From NCBI GenBank assembly GCA_037043015.1, contig CM073322.1, positions 33,749,364-33,813,363 of the forward strand: DNA of 64,000 bases. Reading direction: 5' to 3'. The notes under the pieces are model-generated. The model was not told the DNA's origin, did no database searches, and saw only the letters and a program-made list of their open reading frames with translations. This DNA is from Bryum argenteum (taxonomy: Eukaryota > Streptophyta > Bryopsida > Bryales > Bryaceae). Position numbers and translations under genes: made by a program. This document shows positions 23,617 through 36,200 of this stretch, one piece after another (the first letter of the stretch is position 1; the number at the start of each line of letters is the position of its first letter).

Positions 23617-25550
23617 ATGGAAGTCAGTAGTAATACTCCAAATTCCTCTAGCCCAAATGAGAATCAGGTCACTAGCATAACAAACGGACACTTCATTCAC
23701 ACTTGCCCTTTTCGAAAGGATCGGTGCACTTATCTATATATCTTACCATACAAACACTCTAATCCAAATACCCCTCCCCCTCTTGACACACGCCTCTCCA
23801 CACCACACATTCAATCCAAAAACTTTAGCACACCAAACCCACAACACTCACAAACATCCCATCAAAATATCTACATAACACACACAAACCTCATAAACCT
23901 ATTTCTTCAACACATTACAGAAATCATATCCTATCCAAAATTATTACACCTAGTAACAAGCCACTTTCTAGCACACCTAGAACCTCCCATGCCTAACCTT
24001 AACTCTCACATCACCTTTCGATTTTACCTCTACACGCACACACATTTATCCAAACCAAAAGCCAAAATAGTTACAGGTAAATTTGTCCCTAATCAAATAT
24101 TCTTGCTCCTTTGTGGTGACATAGAATCCAACCCAGGTCCTATGCCAAACATCCTACACGCCCATCCGGCACAACATAGAAGACGCAGCCGAACATATTT
24201 CATTCCCTGCACAATAATGCTCTATCCTGAATATACCCATCTTGCTTCCATATTCTCTTCCACAATCCAACCCAATTATCCATACCACCACACAAGTACA
24301 ACAATACACCCATGTCTCACACGCTACATACAAAACCATTCTCATTTTCCACCCTCACACCTCTTATACGCACTAATCACCACTATTGGCCCAAATCTAC
24401 CACTTTGCGAACAACATATATTATCCAACCCACATCCATATTGGACAACATCTCTACTCAACACACTTTCCCGATTACCAAATAACCCTGCTAGACACTT
24501 AAACTACACACATCCATACACCCAATTCCTCACCACACACCACCATCTCATTAAACCATCTAACACCATACACACAAAACTCTATAAATATATCCTAGAA
24601 TCCAACAATCCTATCAACCGAGATACACTCAAAAATGCATTTCCATACCTCCCAGATGCATTACTCATCGAATCCTTAAAATGCAAAGATACACTCCCCG
24701 AATATTCACATCCACTCCCACGGCCACCCATCGCTTCTATTGCACCACAACCTCAAATTACAACTCAACAAAATAACCACATCACGACGCGGAACGCAGC
24801 CTCACCAAACACCGCCCTTCCAAGCATCCACAAACTCATAGAAAACTCTCCTGCAATCATTACTATTCAAGAAACCAAACTTACAGCTAATAAATCCACA
24901 AAATACATCCAACGCATGCTTCCACAATACAAACTCATCTTCAACAACACACATGCCCTTACTAGATGTATTCAACAAAGAATGCCCTACACCCCCGCTC
25001 GTGGTGGTCTCCTTACACTTATACATCAAAATTATGATTCTCCGGGAAATATTACCAAAGTTCCATCTCCGGCAACCATCTCCCCATACCTCCAAATACT
25101 AATTATCGCAAACAAACCTCTTACACCATCATTGCTACTTCATCTCTACATGCCATCACACCCTGAAGATGTAGGACTAATACCAACCATACAACTCACA
25201 ATCACTAACCAAATTCACGCACACCCTAACCATCTCCACATACTATGCGGAGACTTTAATAGAGATATAGCCCTAATTGGCAGACAACACGCCCCACATA
25301 CCACCCCCCCACAGGACGAAGACATACAATGGCGAACTTTCACTGATAGCCTTAACCTGACATATATCCCTACTAATAGTCCATTTTCAAGACAAGGTGG
25401 ATATAATTATGCAGACACTAGCCTCATTGATGGATATTATATACACTCACCTACACCCACACTATTTACCTCTACCACAAACCACACCTTAACCTCAACT
25501 CAGACCACTCCCCGGTAATCCTTCACATACCCCCACATATACTTCTCGCA
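23617..25550 (+). CDS. LINE ORF2, N-terminal part with 2A motif and AP endonuclease
   Basis: ORF2 makes the enzymes of target-primed reverse transcription. This segment carries a leader, a 2A-like motif at 24118-24141, and an apurinic/apyrimidinic-type endonuclease that nicks target DNA. Endonuclease motifs seen are IQETKL (QET at 24868-24876), ARGGLLTLIHQ, CGDFNRD (GDFN at 25249-25260), LIDGYYI in the place of the usual DY/DH loop, and SDHSPVILHIP (SDH at 25500-25508). The last lies in another frame than the rest, so a single-base frameshift sits just before 25500. The true start of ORF2 is unclear; ATG 23617 is the first in this frame. Confidence 0.75.
24118..24141 (+). other. 2A-like ribosome-skipping motif
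   Basis: In frame within LINE ORF2, the residues LLLCGDIESNPGP match the 2A consensus (hydrophobic Leu run, then G-D-V/I-E-x-N-P-G-P). In other 2A elements the ribosome fails to join the Gly to the last Pro, giving two separate proteins. Here it would release the endonuclease/RT polypeptide from an N-terminal leader. 2A-like sequences are known from some non-LTR retrotransposons, such as trypanosome L1Tc and Ingi and sea urchin elements. Activity is inferred only. Confidence 0.8.
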
Positions 25551-28483
25551 AGAACTCCAACAGCTCCCGCTCCTAAACCTCCCCGACTACTTAACCCCAT
25601 CCCACAAACCAACCTTGAAACATTCACCACAACATTTTTTGAGAAAAATGCACTTGAAATCACAAACCTTACAACACTCTTGACTAATGACCAACTTACC
25701 CTTCTCAATGGCAAACCGCCTCACTCAACTAGATCACCTAATTAACAATATCACAAAAACAATCATTGATACATGCACTGCCCCACCAATCCCAATATTA
25801 ACTTACCAAACCTCCCTTCAAGGAGGCTTTCTACCCCGCAAAACCCAAAAGATTTGGAAACAACACCTATCCACATATCACATAATCCGAAAACTATCTA
25901 CATCGCCAACACAGGATGATAATCGGCGAAACCATCCAATACTCCAAGCAACTCAAAGAACATCCTTATACCAACATACCACTTGCCCCCTCTAAATGAA
26001 CATAAACAAGAATGGCTCAAAACCCTCTCCAACTTAGCTAAAACTGCAAATAAGAAAGCCCGAGCTATAACCACAAAACACACACGCCAATCCGTCAGAA
26101 AAGCCATAACCAAATATAGACAATTATATACTACTAGCCCGAAAAAAGTCAATGCCCGAGTTTTCAAAAACATAGACTCTCCACCTCTAGACTGCATAAC
26201 CACGAACACCAATGAAATCCTCACCAACCCGGAGGACATTGCTCACGAAATCTTCTTAACAACAATCACTAACTAACCGCCCGCAATCCCCACATGTTAC
26301 TACCAACTCGACCACACCCCTACATGTGTACTTGTGCCAGACGTCAATACCCATGGCACGAATTAGATGGATTCACTCTTGAAAAAGGGGCTCTCCGAAA
26401 TCCCACTGCATACATATTATACTCGCAATACATATGACATATGTCTCCAAAAGCTCTCCAAAAATAAAGCCCCAGGGCCAGACAAAATTCCTAACTCAAT
26501 ACTCAAAAACATGCCACAATCTTTCCACGAAATGCTAAATCTCTTCTTCCACCACTGCTACAAACAAAACAAAATTCCCGCATCCTGGAAAACCAGTCTA
26601 ACAATACTTCTCTACAAAAAAGGAGATCCCTCACTTCTTCCAAATCATAGACCTATTGCCCTAGCCAACACTATCTACAAACTATTCACCAGCACCCTCA
26701 CCTTCATATTATCCGCCTACGGCGAAAATCACCAAATATTACATGATAGCCAAGAAGGTTTTCGTGCAGAACGCAGCACAGCACGCCAAATACAACTCCT
26801 CACGGCCGCTCTGGAAGATGCTCGAATCACTAAACAAGACATATACATTATGTACATAGATTTCAAAAACGCTTTTGGCTCATTGGACCATGCTAGACTT
26901 CTCGCAATCATGAAAGACCTAGGATACCCGGAAGATGCTGTAATGCTTATTGGCAATATCTACTCCAACTCCACTACAATATACACAGGTGAACACTTTG
27001 GACATACCAAACCAATACCAATTCAAAGAGGAACCATCCAAGGTGACACCCTGAGCCCATACCTCTTCATCATATTCTTAGAACCACTCCTCCGATGGCT
27101 ACAAACAGGCAGTCATGGATACAAATTTGGCACGTCAAACTCCCACATCAGTTCTGCTGCATACGCAGACGATCTTGCAACACTCACAAACAATTTGCCA
27201 GCAATACAAACACAATTAAACAAAATCGAACGCTACAGTGATTGGACAGGCCTAGAGGTTGGCACACCAAAATGTGCAATCACAGGCTGCCCAAACAAAT
27301 CCAACCTCACACCCACCGCCTTCAAAACCCTCCTTCAAACTCAAAACATCAATTACAAAAACCAACCGATACCTATACTACACCAAAATGAAGCTTATCC
27401 ATACCTAGGAATACAAGTAGTGCCAACACTAAAATGGAAGCTACAAACCCACATCACTACCAAAAAACTTATTGAACAATGCAAACAACTCTCTACATGT
27501 CCCGCAACAATAAAACAAAAATCAAATGGTGGATACGATCATATACGCGAAGAATCGCTTACGGACTTTTATGCGGTCCCATTTTCACTACCGATGATTA
27601 AAAAAACTGACAAAAAAATCTCCAAAGATCAAAAAAACGATATGCGGTATGCCCAATGCACAACAAATGTTATAGCCCGATTACCCCACAAAAACTTTGG
27701 CCTCAAGCTTTCTCTCAAAACGCCTATCTCAAATGCATTGAGACCAACTTCGCAACGCTGTTAAATGATCTTGCCGCCTTGGCCCCATTTACCAAGGTCT
27801 CACCCAACATATACTCGCCAAATTTGGTGGTGCCAAAGAGATACCTCGAATTAAGCACATGGATTGCATACACTCCCGATCACCGTAACACTATACCTAC
27901 TAAAAGAAGCCGGAGGTATACATCTCAAATGCACACTAGCCAACTTCCAACTTGAAGCAACCGAACTTGAAACCCAATGGATATCCAAAGCAAAAACCTC
28001 CTACCCCACTTAGACTCCAAATTATCCTTCAGATCACTGCACAAACTTCTTCTTCTAAATATATACAAAATCAAACATCTCACCCTCCCGAATGGCACCA
28101 CCCTAATGTCACATATTGATTTCAAATTATATTACAAAGTTCCTACCAAACTAGAACGTAGTGCACTCAATATCGCCCAACAATTGTTCTGTCAAACCAA
28201 CTGCACCTCAGACTGCGATCATCCATGCAACACCCACCTACCAACTCACCGCCTCCAACCTGAATATGTCACCCATAACCACGAAATATACCCCCCCACG
28301 CCCCCACCCTCAACACATACAATTCCAATACCAATACCTGCCTCAATACCTCCCCCATCACATATCCTCAAAAATCCAACCCAATTCCCTATTCACCACA
28401 TATCCACACATAAAACAGACACAAAAAAGACATATACAACATTTCTCACTCTATCACCAAATACAAATGCCACTGGGAAATAA
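25551..28483 (+). CDS. LINE ORF2, reverse transcriptase region (frameshifted)
   Basis: The main open frame 26367-27764 holds the RT fingers and palm: KNKAPGPDKIPNSIL, NHRPIALANTIYKL, SQEGFRAERSTARQIQLL, YIDFKNAFGSLDH, IQRGTIQGDTLSPYLF and the catalytic AAYADDLATL (YADD at 27162-27173). Two shorter frames before it (25687-25995, 25983-26276) and two after (27656-27955, 27977-28483) continue the protein with shifts between them. The region is coding in origin but broken by several small indels. The wording of the conserved blocks is close to algal-type LINE RTs rather than plant L1 or RTE. Confidence 0.85.
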
Positions 28484-29240
28484 ATGATCACCCCCAGTAT
28501 AACACCTCGCTATCCACCAAAGACCTCTTTCCGTTAAACTACCCGTCAGTGATTAGTCATAACACTCGGCTATTATATGAACATTACACAAGACAAACAC
28601 ACGCCTTCTACAAACGCCTTACCCACACCACCTTTTCAATTCCACAAGCTCGAGACACCCGCTTCATACTACCTCCTACAAACATCCCCCTCACCCAAAT
28701 CCACATCCACGACTGCAACCCTGACAAAGATATCATCACACACTCCCCCACCATCCAAATCACTCAAGAAATAGCACATATATTTGATGATACCGGCCAT
28801 TTCCTCCTCACCATCCCCACAGCAAGGCTCATATGGCTATGGAAACAATACCACGCATGTTTGAATATGCACACCGCATTAGTTCCTCCCCCCCAATCAT
28901 TCGAAACAGAAATCATCTGGCTATATAAACGCTACAACCACACACTCTCCAAACGCAATCCCACCACAACAAAACACCACACGCTTCCAACTTCCATAAT
29001 TGACACACTTATCACCTCTTTCCAAATTACCCACTCATATTTCTCCTCCCCGAGAACGTGTCTCTTCAATTCAATTCACTAAGTATTACTCGCATTTCCC
29101 GTGACAAAATTTTTGGCTCCATTGGCACCGCCTTTCAACATAAATGGCAAGGGATAGGATACGCCCACCCTTACAATGATGAAACCACTCAACAAACCAT
29201 ACACTAGGCAAGATTAGCCGCCAAACAAGACCACAACACC
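28484..29240 (+). CDS. LINE ORF2, linker between RT and RNase H
   Basis: Mostly covered by an open frame at 28549-29082 (177 codons) with no named domain. It lies between the RT thumb region and RNase H and is presumably part of ORF2, with shifts at both ends. Confidence 0.45.
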
Positions 29241-30749
29241 ATGACCATAATTGTTATGCCCGACAACCAATGGTTCCACAACCCAACACCATACTCAACC
29301 GAGTTCCCAGACACTCACATTCTTGCCCACTTTACCGCTGACACAATCACCTACGAAGAACCCACCATTCCTACCACACACAAAACACCTCGCTCCGAAC
29401 CAAATACGCTCCTAATCCTCTGCATCCATCATAAAACCCAAAACATTACCCCTACACCTTATATACAAAATCTAGAAACTACACTCAAACACCTATCCAT
29501 CTCACAATTCCACCTCCAAGTCATCCCTCCCACGCCTCCTAACACCACAGTCAACAAAAACAAGAATTGGACAAAAATACTTTATCCCCCAGTATACACA
29601 CACAACTTCCTCAACATTCCCCCACTCCCACAATACTCCACACAGTACCCTCTTAAATTCGCTCCCCAACATAGTTATTACACAGACGGTTCCTTCACAC
29701 CTCCCAAAGAAACAGCCGACGGGCATTGGCTCCCAGAGACCGCTGGTTATGGTATATACAACCCAACCAAACCGGATATTCAAATCTCCAAAAGACTCCC
29801 GGGCCTTCAAACCGTCTTTCGAGCAGAACTTATCGCCATACACAAAACACTGAAAATCCTTACTACAACATACATGAATGAACCCACTAATATATTCACC
29901 GATTGTGTCAATTGTCTATACCTTCTCCAAACACAAATATCACACCCCACTCTTCATCACAATCACCCAGACCAAAACACACTTATTGCTATTACTACCA
30001 TGCTACAAAACAGAATACATCCAACCACATTTTACAAAGTACGCTCACACGTAAACATTTCTGGTAATGAAAAAGCTGACAAACTCGCAAAAGAAGGAAA
30101 CGACAAAAACTACAAATTCGCCAACAAATTCTACGAATTTGCACACACCACCCCCTTCTACTATCAAAAGGATACATGGCCCGGACCACATCACAGACCT
30201 GATAAAGGCCCAGTTAGAAACCTCGCCACATATCTTGCCAAACATGACCGTGACACCAATCTTACAATATTAGCCCAAAACTTCCCTAACATAAATAAAT
30301 GGACATCTAACCCGGATATCCATGCTACATCTTCCAATGCCTTTTGGACCAACCCAACAATCACAGACTCACAAATTACGAGCATACTAAAATTTCGCAC
30401 CGGTCAATACATGGGCCACGCACGGAAACAACTATTCTTCGGAAATATCAGGTTCCCATCTAAGACATGCCCCATCTGTACCTCCACAGACGCAGACACG
30501 TGGCTACACATTCTCCTTAAATGCCCCCAACAACATATCCATGCACTCAGAGTTACCAGACACAACAAAGCAGTCAAAACCATCAAACAACTCATCCTTT
30601 CTAACACCAAAGCTAGGTGCTTTATACTCATGAATGCAGGAAAGCACCTCAACACACCCCCGGACAACACAGTCCCCCACTGGCTCCTACCTTGTACTTG
30701 TGACACACGTAGATGCCATTGTAATGCATGTTTCAAACCAGACCTCTTA
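29241..30749 (+). CDS. LINE ORF2, RNase H and first half of restriction-like endonuclease
   Basis: One 503-codon frame up to the LTR insertion. RNase H1-type motifs are present: YYTDGSF (Asp at 29685-29687), VFRAELIAIHKTL, NIFTDCVNCLYLL and VRSHVNISGNEKADKLAKEG, so the catalytic D, E, D and final D-type positions are represented. After it comes a CCHC finger (Cys 30468 and 30477, His 30507, Cys 30522), then TRHNKAVKTI, then CFKPDLL, with Pro-Asp at 30738-30743. The finger followed by R-H-N and then PD is the signature of the restriction-like endonuclease of R2-type LINEs. The frame is cut at 30750 by the LTR element; the last five codons of the longer open frame belong to that LTR. Confidence 0.8.
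30745..30749. repeat. Target site duplication TCTTA (left)
   Basis: TCTTA precedes the left LTR and is repeated at 38750-38754 right after the other LTR. It is the 5-bp duplication made by LTR-element integration. Confidence 0.95.
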
Positions 30750-32042
30750 TGTCGCAACCCTTGCTAGCTCACCTTAGCTTACACCAACTTTTTCCCAACT
30801 CTAGCAAGTGTCACGAGCGCTAACTCTGCACATCCCCCCACATGCACAAAGTTAGCTCTCCATACCAACCACCAAGCTCACCGCTTGGTTATCAATCCCT
30901 CCTACTCATGCAACCGGGACTCAACCCCTTCGTAGGTAGCCAATGGTTAGGTGCGGACTTCCACTTATGTCCAAGGCCCAACTTGGTGGCACTCCCATAC
31001 CACGCGGCCTAACCGCACTTGGTGGTGTCTCCTCACCACCGCCCATGACCACCATGGTGACCCCAAGGCCACCAAGTAATCACAACGCCGGCGGTGAGAC
31101 ACCACCCCACATCGGTAGCACTCATGGTCCTCATTTTGCCTATATGAGTCCCCGTGGTGAAGCCCCAACACTAGCTCCCCACCGGGACTCACCTTGTCCT
31201 TATGAGCCACCGTGGTGAAGCCCCAACACTAGCTCCACCTACCGTGCCTCATTTTGCACTTTGAGTCCCCATGGTGGAGCCCCAACACTAGCTCCACCCA
31301 TTGGGACTCACCTTGGCTTGGGAGTCCCCATGGTGAGGCCCCAACACTAGCCACACCACTGGGACTCCCACCTTGGTCACCACCAAGGCACCATGGGAGT
31401 GGGGAGGAGACCAGCCCTCCCCATAGTATACTCTGTGGGATTCGGCAGCCCCTGGTCCTAGGTGAAGGGCTGGACCCTCACACCTCTTAGTTTTGGAAGA
31501 CCACCCAATCTCCCAATGCCTTAGCCGCTGGAAGGCCCCGGGAGACTTCCCGAACCTTCCAGGGCTCGTATCTACCTCGTCCCGCATCCAAACGCGACAA
31601 GCGACCACTCTATCGACATCTACTTGTCAAGTAGATGCCGATAGACACCTTACTTGCCTCATTCCGACAAGTATTGAGGGAGTTATGCCCCTCTGAAGAT
31701 TCGGGAGTCCCGGGCCAGCTTCCCAGTCCAGCAATGTCCCTGGACAGCACTCCCTTTAGTCCCACAATCTTCCAACTCCCATAACTTTTAGCTCACACCT
31801 CCAAATGAGGTGCTCCTTAGCATCCTGGAATCGTGGCAACATGAGCTTCCATAATCTCATGTCCATTCCCTCGTGGCTCCTAGTCTCCGTGGGTGAGAGG
31901 CGTCTCCAACGCCCGGGGTCCTCTCCCACACTAGGCCCACTTAGGTTCCCTTCACCTTGGCACCTCAAGGCCCGGGCGTCACTCCGGTGTCCCCCTTGGG
32001 CCCTTGGTGTTGCGGGCACTCCTCAAGGAGAGGTGCGCGACA
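30750..32042 (-). repeat. Chromovirus 3' LTR (1293 bp)
   Basis: Begins TGTCGCAACCC and ends GCGCGACA on the + strand. It is nearly identical to 37512-38749 but carries an extra copy of an internal repeat (unit containing CCCCAACACTAGCTCC) near 31.17-31.23 kb. Confidence 0.97.
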
Positions 32043-32055
32043 CTCACCCCCACCT
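32043..32055 (-). promoter_or_regulatory. Polypurine tract of chromovirus
   Basis: Read on the minus strand, AGGTGGGGGTGAG directly precedes the 3' LTR. This is the expected place and composition for the plus-strand DNA primer. Confidence 0.8.
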
Positions 32056-32843
32056 AATGGAGTCGATGCCCTCATCGACTATACTTGTAGTCGGTCACAC
32101 CAACTCTTGGGTTGCCATCCCCATTGGTGCGAAAGATTGTGTTTCACCAGGGCGCGACCCCACAATGCACTCTCAAACTTTGGCAAAGTCTCAAAGGTGT
32201 CGTCACTAGGTGGTCCGTTTAGAACCCCGGACTTCTTCCAAGGCAACTAAACTACTCTAGACCCACCTACTTTGAGACCCTCTTGGATTGCCCTTACCTT
32301 GGCTCTCCAAGTTAGGCTCCACTAGCCTAACACTTCTTCCTTGACTACTAGGTCGACCTCAATGCTTCCACCAAGTTGTCTTGGTTGCAAACCCAAGATG
32401 GCTTTTACACCACGACTCGATCGCACGGGGGTAATGCCAAGTTCCGCCCAACTCGGATCCCACTATCTCTTTCAAGGCATGGGTTCATGACTCCCATGCA
32501 CTAGCTTGCACTAGTTTGTGGGAGTGGCGCTTTTATGAGCACGCGCCATTACCTTGTCCCCGCCCGGACAAGCCCAAGGCCAAGGGACTTCATGGTTTTA
32601 TCCACTCTTTCTCCTAGCCTTGGTCCCCATTACTCGGCCTTCCCAACTCGGTTTCACATCTCTATTCCCCCTCTTCCACCAACTTAGCACAAGTACAAGA
32701 CTAGGACTCCATCTCATACTCTTCTCTTTGCACACACACCAAAGCCAAACTTTATTGCCAAATCCAAAGAACAAGTACAAGTGTTGTGGATCTACGCCCA
32801 AGCTACAAGTCATCCTCCCCCACTACGGAGGTTGATGTCCTCA

Positions 32844-33404
32844 TCAATGCCTACGTTGCTTCTTGTTGGAGCTCCTATTCTTCTCAAAGTTCTCCACCAC
32901 CTCCTTAGCATTCACCATGTCCTTTGCCGCCACCCACGTTGCTTCTTTCTCGTGGTATCCTCGCCACTTCACAAGGTATTCCTTGCTCTTGTTTTTGAGG
33001 TTCCTACTCTTGAGGATGGCCTCTACCTCATTTCAAATGTTGTCCAACCAACTCGGTGGTGGCCGAATCACTTGCTTGCGATCCGGCCACAAGGTATCCT
33101 CCTTGAATGGCTTTAACAATGAAACATGGAATGTTGGATGCACTTTGATCTCGGGTGGTAGCTCCAACTTATACACATCTTTGAACACCCGTTCCACAAT
33201 GGGAAACGGACCCGCAAACTTGGACATGAACTTTGGAGTGAGGCCTTCGGGCATGGTGAAGTTCTTCACATTCAACAACACCTTTTGTCCCACCTCATAC
33301 TCCACTTCACGTCTTCCGGCATTGACTTGCTTCTCATAGCGCCTTCTTGCCTTCTCCAACAACAACTTGGTTTTTTCAAACATATGTTCCCGCTTCTTGG
33401 CCAA
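32844..33404 (-). pseudogene. Chromovirus integrase C-terminus and chromodomain
   Basis: The minus-strand frame reads VGQKVLLNVKNF, FAGPFPIVERV and HPTFHVSLLKPF, the GPF/Y module at the end of Ty3/gypsy integrases. An in-frame TGA near 33030-33033 follows, after which the same frame gives VEAILKSRNL, EYLVKWRGY, ATWVAAKDM and EVVENFE, a chromodomain. It ends RRH-stop at 32844. Chromodomains of this type bind modified histone and steer integration to heterochromatin. Only the stop interrupts this part. Confidence 0.85.
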
Positions 33405-34361
33405 GTCTTCACCATCTTGGTTGAACTCGGTGTTGAATGTGCCCCCTCGAGAGCTAAGTCGGCAGGTTGGAGTGGCTCCACTCCATAGGCCACTTTGAAA
33501 GGTGACTCCTTAGTCGCCGAGTGTGTGGCCGCATTGTAATCGAACTCCGCCAACCCCACATAGTCTACCCAATCACGTTGGTCCGCACTCACAAAGTTCC
33601 TCAAGTATTGGTTCAAGACCCCATTCACCCTTTCGGTTTGCCCGTCTGCTTTGGGGATGAAAGGCGAGTGCTAAATGTCAACTTGGTTCCCACCTTCCTA
33701 AAGAAGTGTCTCCAAAATGCACTTGTGAACTTTGGGTCTCGATCCGACACAATCACTCTTGGCAACCCGTGATGCTTCCACCATGCATCGAGAAAGATCT
33801 TGGCGGTCTCAAGCGCGATTCTGGCCTCCTCTAGTTGGCACCATATGAGCCAACTTGCTAAACCGATCCACCATCACTAAGATGGCATCATACCCTTGCG
33901 ACTCGGGAAGGCTTGTGATGAAGTCCATAGACACACTATGCCAAGGACCCGGCGGAATTGGCAATGGTTGCAACAAGCCCGCTTGCTTTTGATATGAAGC
34001 CCGTTAAGTTGGCACTTCACACAAGTCTTCACAAAGTGGGTTATGTCATCTTTCATCCCCGCCAATAGTACCTCCTTGACACCGTTGCAATGGTAGCCTT
34101 TTCTCCCCTATGGCCGGCTATGGGACTATCATGTTCCTCCTTCAAAACCAACAATCTAAGCTTGCCTTGAGGAACATACACCCTACTTTGCTTATACTTG
34201 AGCAATCCATTCACCAACTTGATCTCCTTGAGCTTCTTGCCCTTCCTAAGATCACCAAGCATTTGTTGTGCCTCGGGGTCCTTCATGTACCCCTCTCTTA
34301 TCCGCCGTTCCCAATTGCCTTCACCCTTATACATGAGCCGCAAGACTTGGGTGGTGCTCAT
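33405..34361 (-). pseudogene. Chromovirus integrase (zinc finger and core), frameshifted
   Basis: The HHCC finger is recognisable from HDSPIAGHRGEKATI to [10 protein letters not shown]. The catalytic core is scattered over several frames (e.g. 33272-33628 contains VGLAEFDYNAATHSATKESP). Integrase inserts the cDNA into the genome. At least three frame changes make this copy non-functional as read. Confidence 0.75.
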
Positions 34362-34384
34362 GGCATGAAACTCTTCCTTTCTAC

Positions 34385-35778
34385 TTAGCGCATCCGCACC
34401 ACATTGTCACGGCCCGGTTTGTGGATCAAGTCCACATTCATGAGCGCCAAAGTATCATGCCACCTCAATTGTTTGGCACTCATTTGTGCTTGTGTCTCAA
34501 AATACTTCAAAGACACATTATCGGTGTAGACCTTAGTCTTGTGCAACCCCAAGTAATGTTGCCATGTCTTCAAACAATGCACCACCGCAAAGAGCTCCTT
34601 CTCGTGAGTTGGCCATCTCCTTTGACACCCATCCAACTTCTTGCTCTCATAGGCAATTGGCCTACCATCTTGCATCAAGACGCCTCCAATGGCAAAGTCA
34701 CTTGCATCTCGTGTGGACCTCAAAGGGCTTATCAAACTCGGGGAACTTCAACACTGGTGGAGATGACAACTTGTTCTTGAGTTCCTCAAAGGCTTGGTAG
34801 CAAAATTCATCCCATACTTGGTTCACCCCTTTTTTCAACAAGTCGGACAAAGGTTTGGCAATCTTAGAGAAGTTGCGTATGAAGCGGCGATAGTAGTTTG
34901 CTAGGCCAAGGAATGACCTAAGTCCCTTTTGTGAAAGGCGCTTCCACTCTTGAATTGCCTTCACCTTCTTCATGTCCGGCTTGATTCCATCTCCGGTAAC
35001 CACATGGCCCAAGAACTCCATCTCAAGTTGTGCAAACTCACTCTTTTCCCCATTAGCATAAAGCTTGTTGTCTCTAAGCTTCATGAGTACTGCCTCAAGG
35101 TGCCTTGCATGTTCCTCGGCCGTCTTGGAAAACACCAAGATGTCATCGATGTAGACAATCACAAAGTCATCCATTTCCTCTCGAAAGATGGTGTTCATAA
35201 GGGTTGTGAATGTTGAGGGTGCATTGCACAACCCAAAGGGCATCACAAGGAACTCATAAGACCCATACCTTGTGCGGCACGCGCGTCTTTTCCACATCCG
35301 CATCCGCAATGCGGATTTGGTAGTAACCCGACTTTAAGTCTATGCGACTAAAGTACTTAGCTCCCGCCAATCTATCAAAGAGATCATCAATTCGAGGCAA
35401 AGGGTAGTTGTTCTTTATGGTCACCTTATTCAAGGCCCTATAATCAATGCACATCCTAAGCTTGCCATCCTTCTTGTCCACAAAGAGGACCGGTGCACCA
35501 TATGGTGACTTGCTTGGTCTCACATAACCCCTTTCCAACAAGTCGTTTAGTTGCTTCTTTAGCTCCATCAACTCTTTTTGGTTTAACCGATAAGGTGCCT
35601 TAGAAGGTGGTTCAGCTCCAGGTAGCACCTCGATCTTGTGATCCACTTCTCTTCTTGGGGGTAGCTCTTTGGGTAACTCATTTGGTAAGCACATCCTTGT
35701 ACTTGGCCAACACCTCTTGAATTTCTTTGGGAAGTGGTTGTTGCACCCCCTTCCCCTCATGCCCAAGTTGCTCTTCAC
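34385..35778 (-). pseudogene. Chromovirus reverse transcriptase and RNase H, frameshifted
   Basis: Reading from 35778 leftward: [60 protein letters not shown] and [15 protein letters not shown]. After a frame change near 35.3 kb come [17 protein letters not shown], the catalytic YIDDILVFSKT, FLGHVVTGDGI and FLGLANYYRRFI. After another change near 34.7 kb the Ty3-type RNase H follows (STRDASDFAIGGVL, KELFAVVHCLKTW, VYTDNVSLKYF). All catalytic motifs remain, so decay is slight. Confidence 0.9.
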
Positions 35779-36200
35779 GAGCCATCACCACAAATTGATG
35801 TTCTAACATTTGGTCTAAAGAGACCAAGTTTAATTTGCCCCCCGCTATTGAAGGGCCACGAGTTAATTTCAACACTAACTCCTTGCCATCACGGCGCACC
35901 ACTAACTAACGTCTTTGGCTTGCGCCTCACATCCACCGTGTGCGCCTCAAAGAAGGTATCCCCTAAGATGAGGTCTACCTCATCCATCTCACATAATGTG
36001 AAATTCTCAACAAACTCCAATGTCCCACACTTCAAGGTCACTTGCAACGCCACTTCCTCCGTCTTGTGCGGTTCGCCTTTTGCAAAACGCACATTGATGG
36101 GCTTGCTTGCCTTTTGCGTGGCAAGCCCAACTCCCTTGCTAGTTTGGGACTCATGAAGGAGTGCGTTGCCCCGTATCAACCAAACATGAGACATCTTTGT
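35779..36200 (-). pseudogene. Chromovirus aspartic protease region, frameshifted
   Basis: The protease active site SCLVDTG ends one frame near 36.17 kb. The expected continuation ATHSFMSP is found one base out of frame, so a single-base indel follows the catalytic DTG. Downstream, EVDLILGDTFFEAH matches the second part of the retropepsin fold. Confidence 0.7.

Noticed and set aside
22566..23630. 354-codon frame as a separate LINE protein
   Set aside because: It overlaps ORF1 in another frame, is Pro/Ser/Leu-rich from composition alone and shows no domain.
31254..32250. Open frames within the LTRs as genes
   Set aside because: They occur in both LTR copies and run through non-coding LTR sequence.
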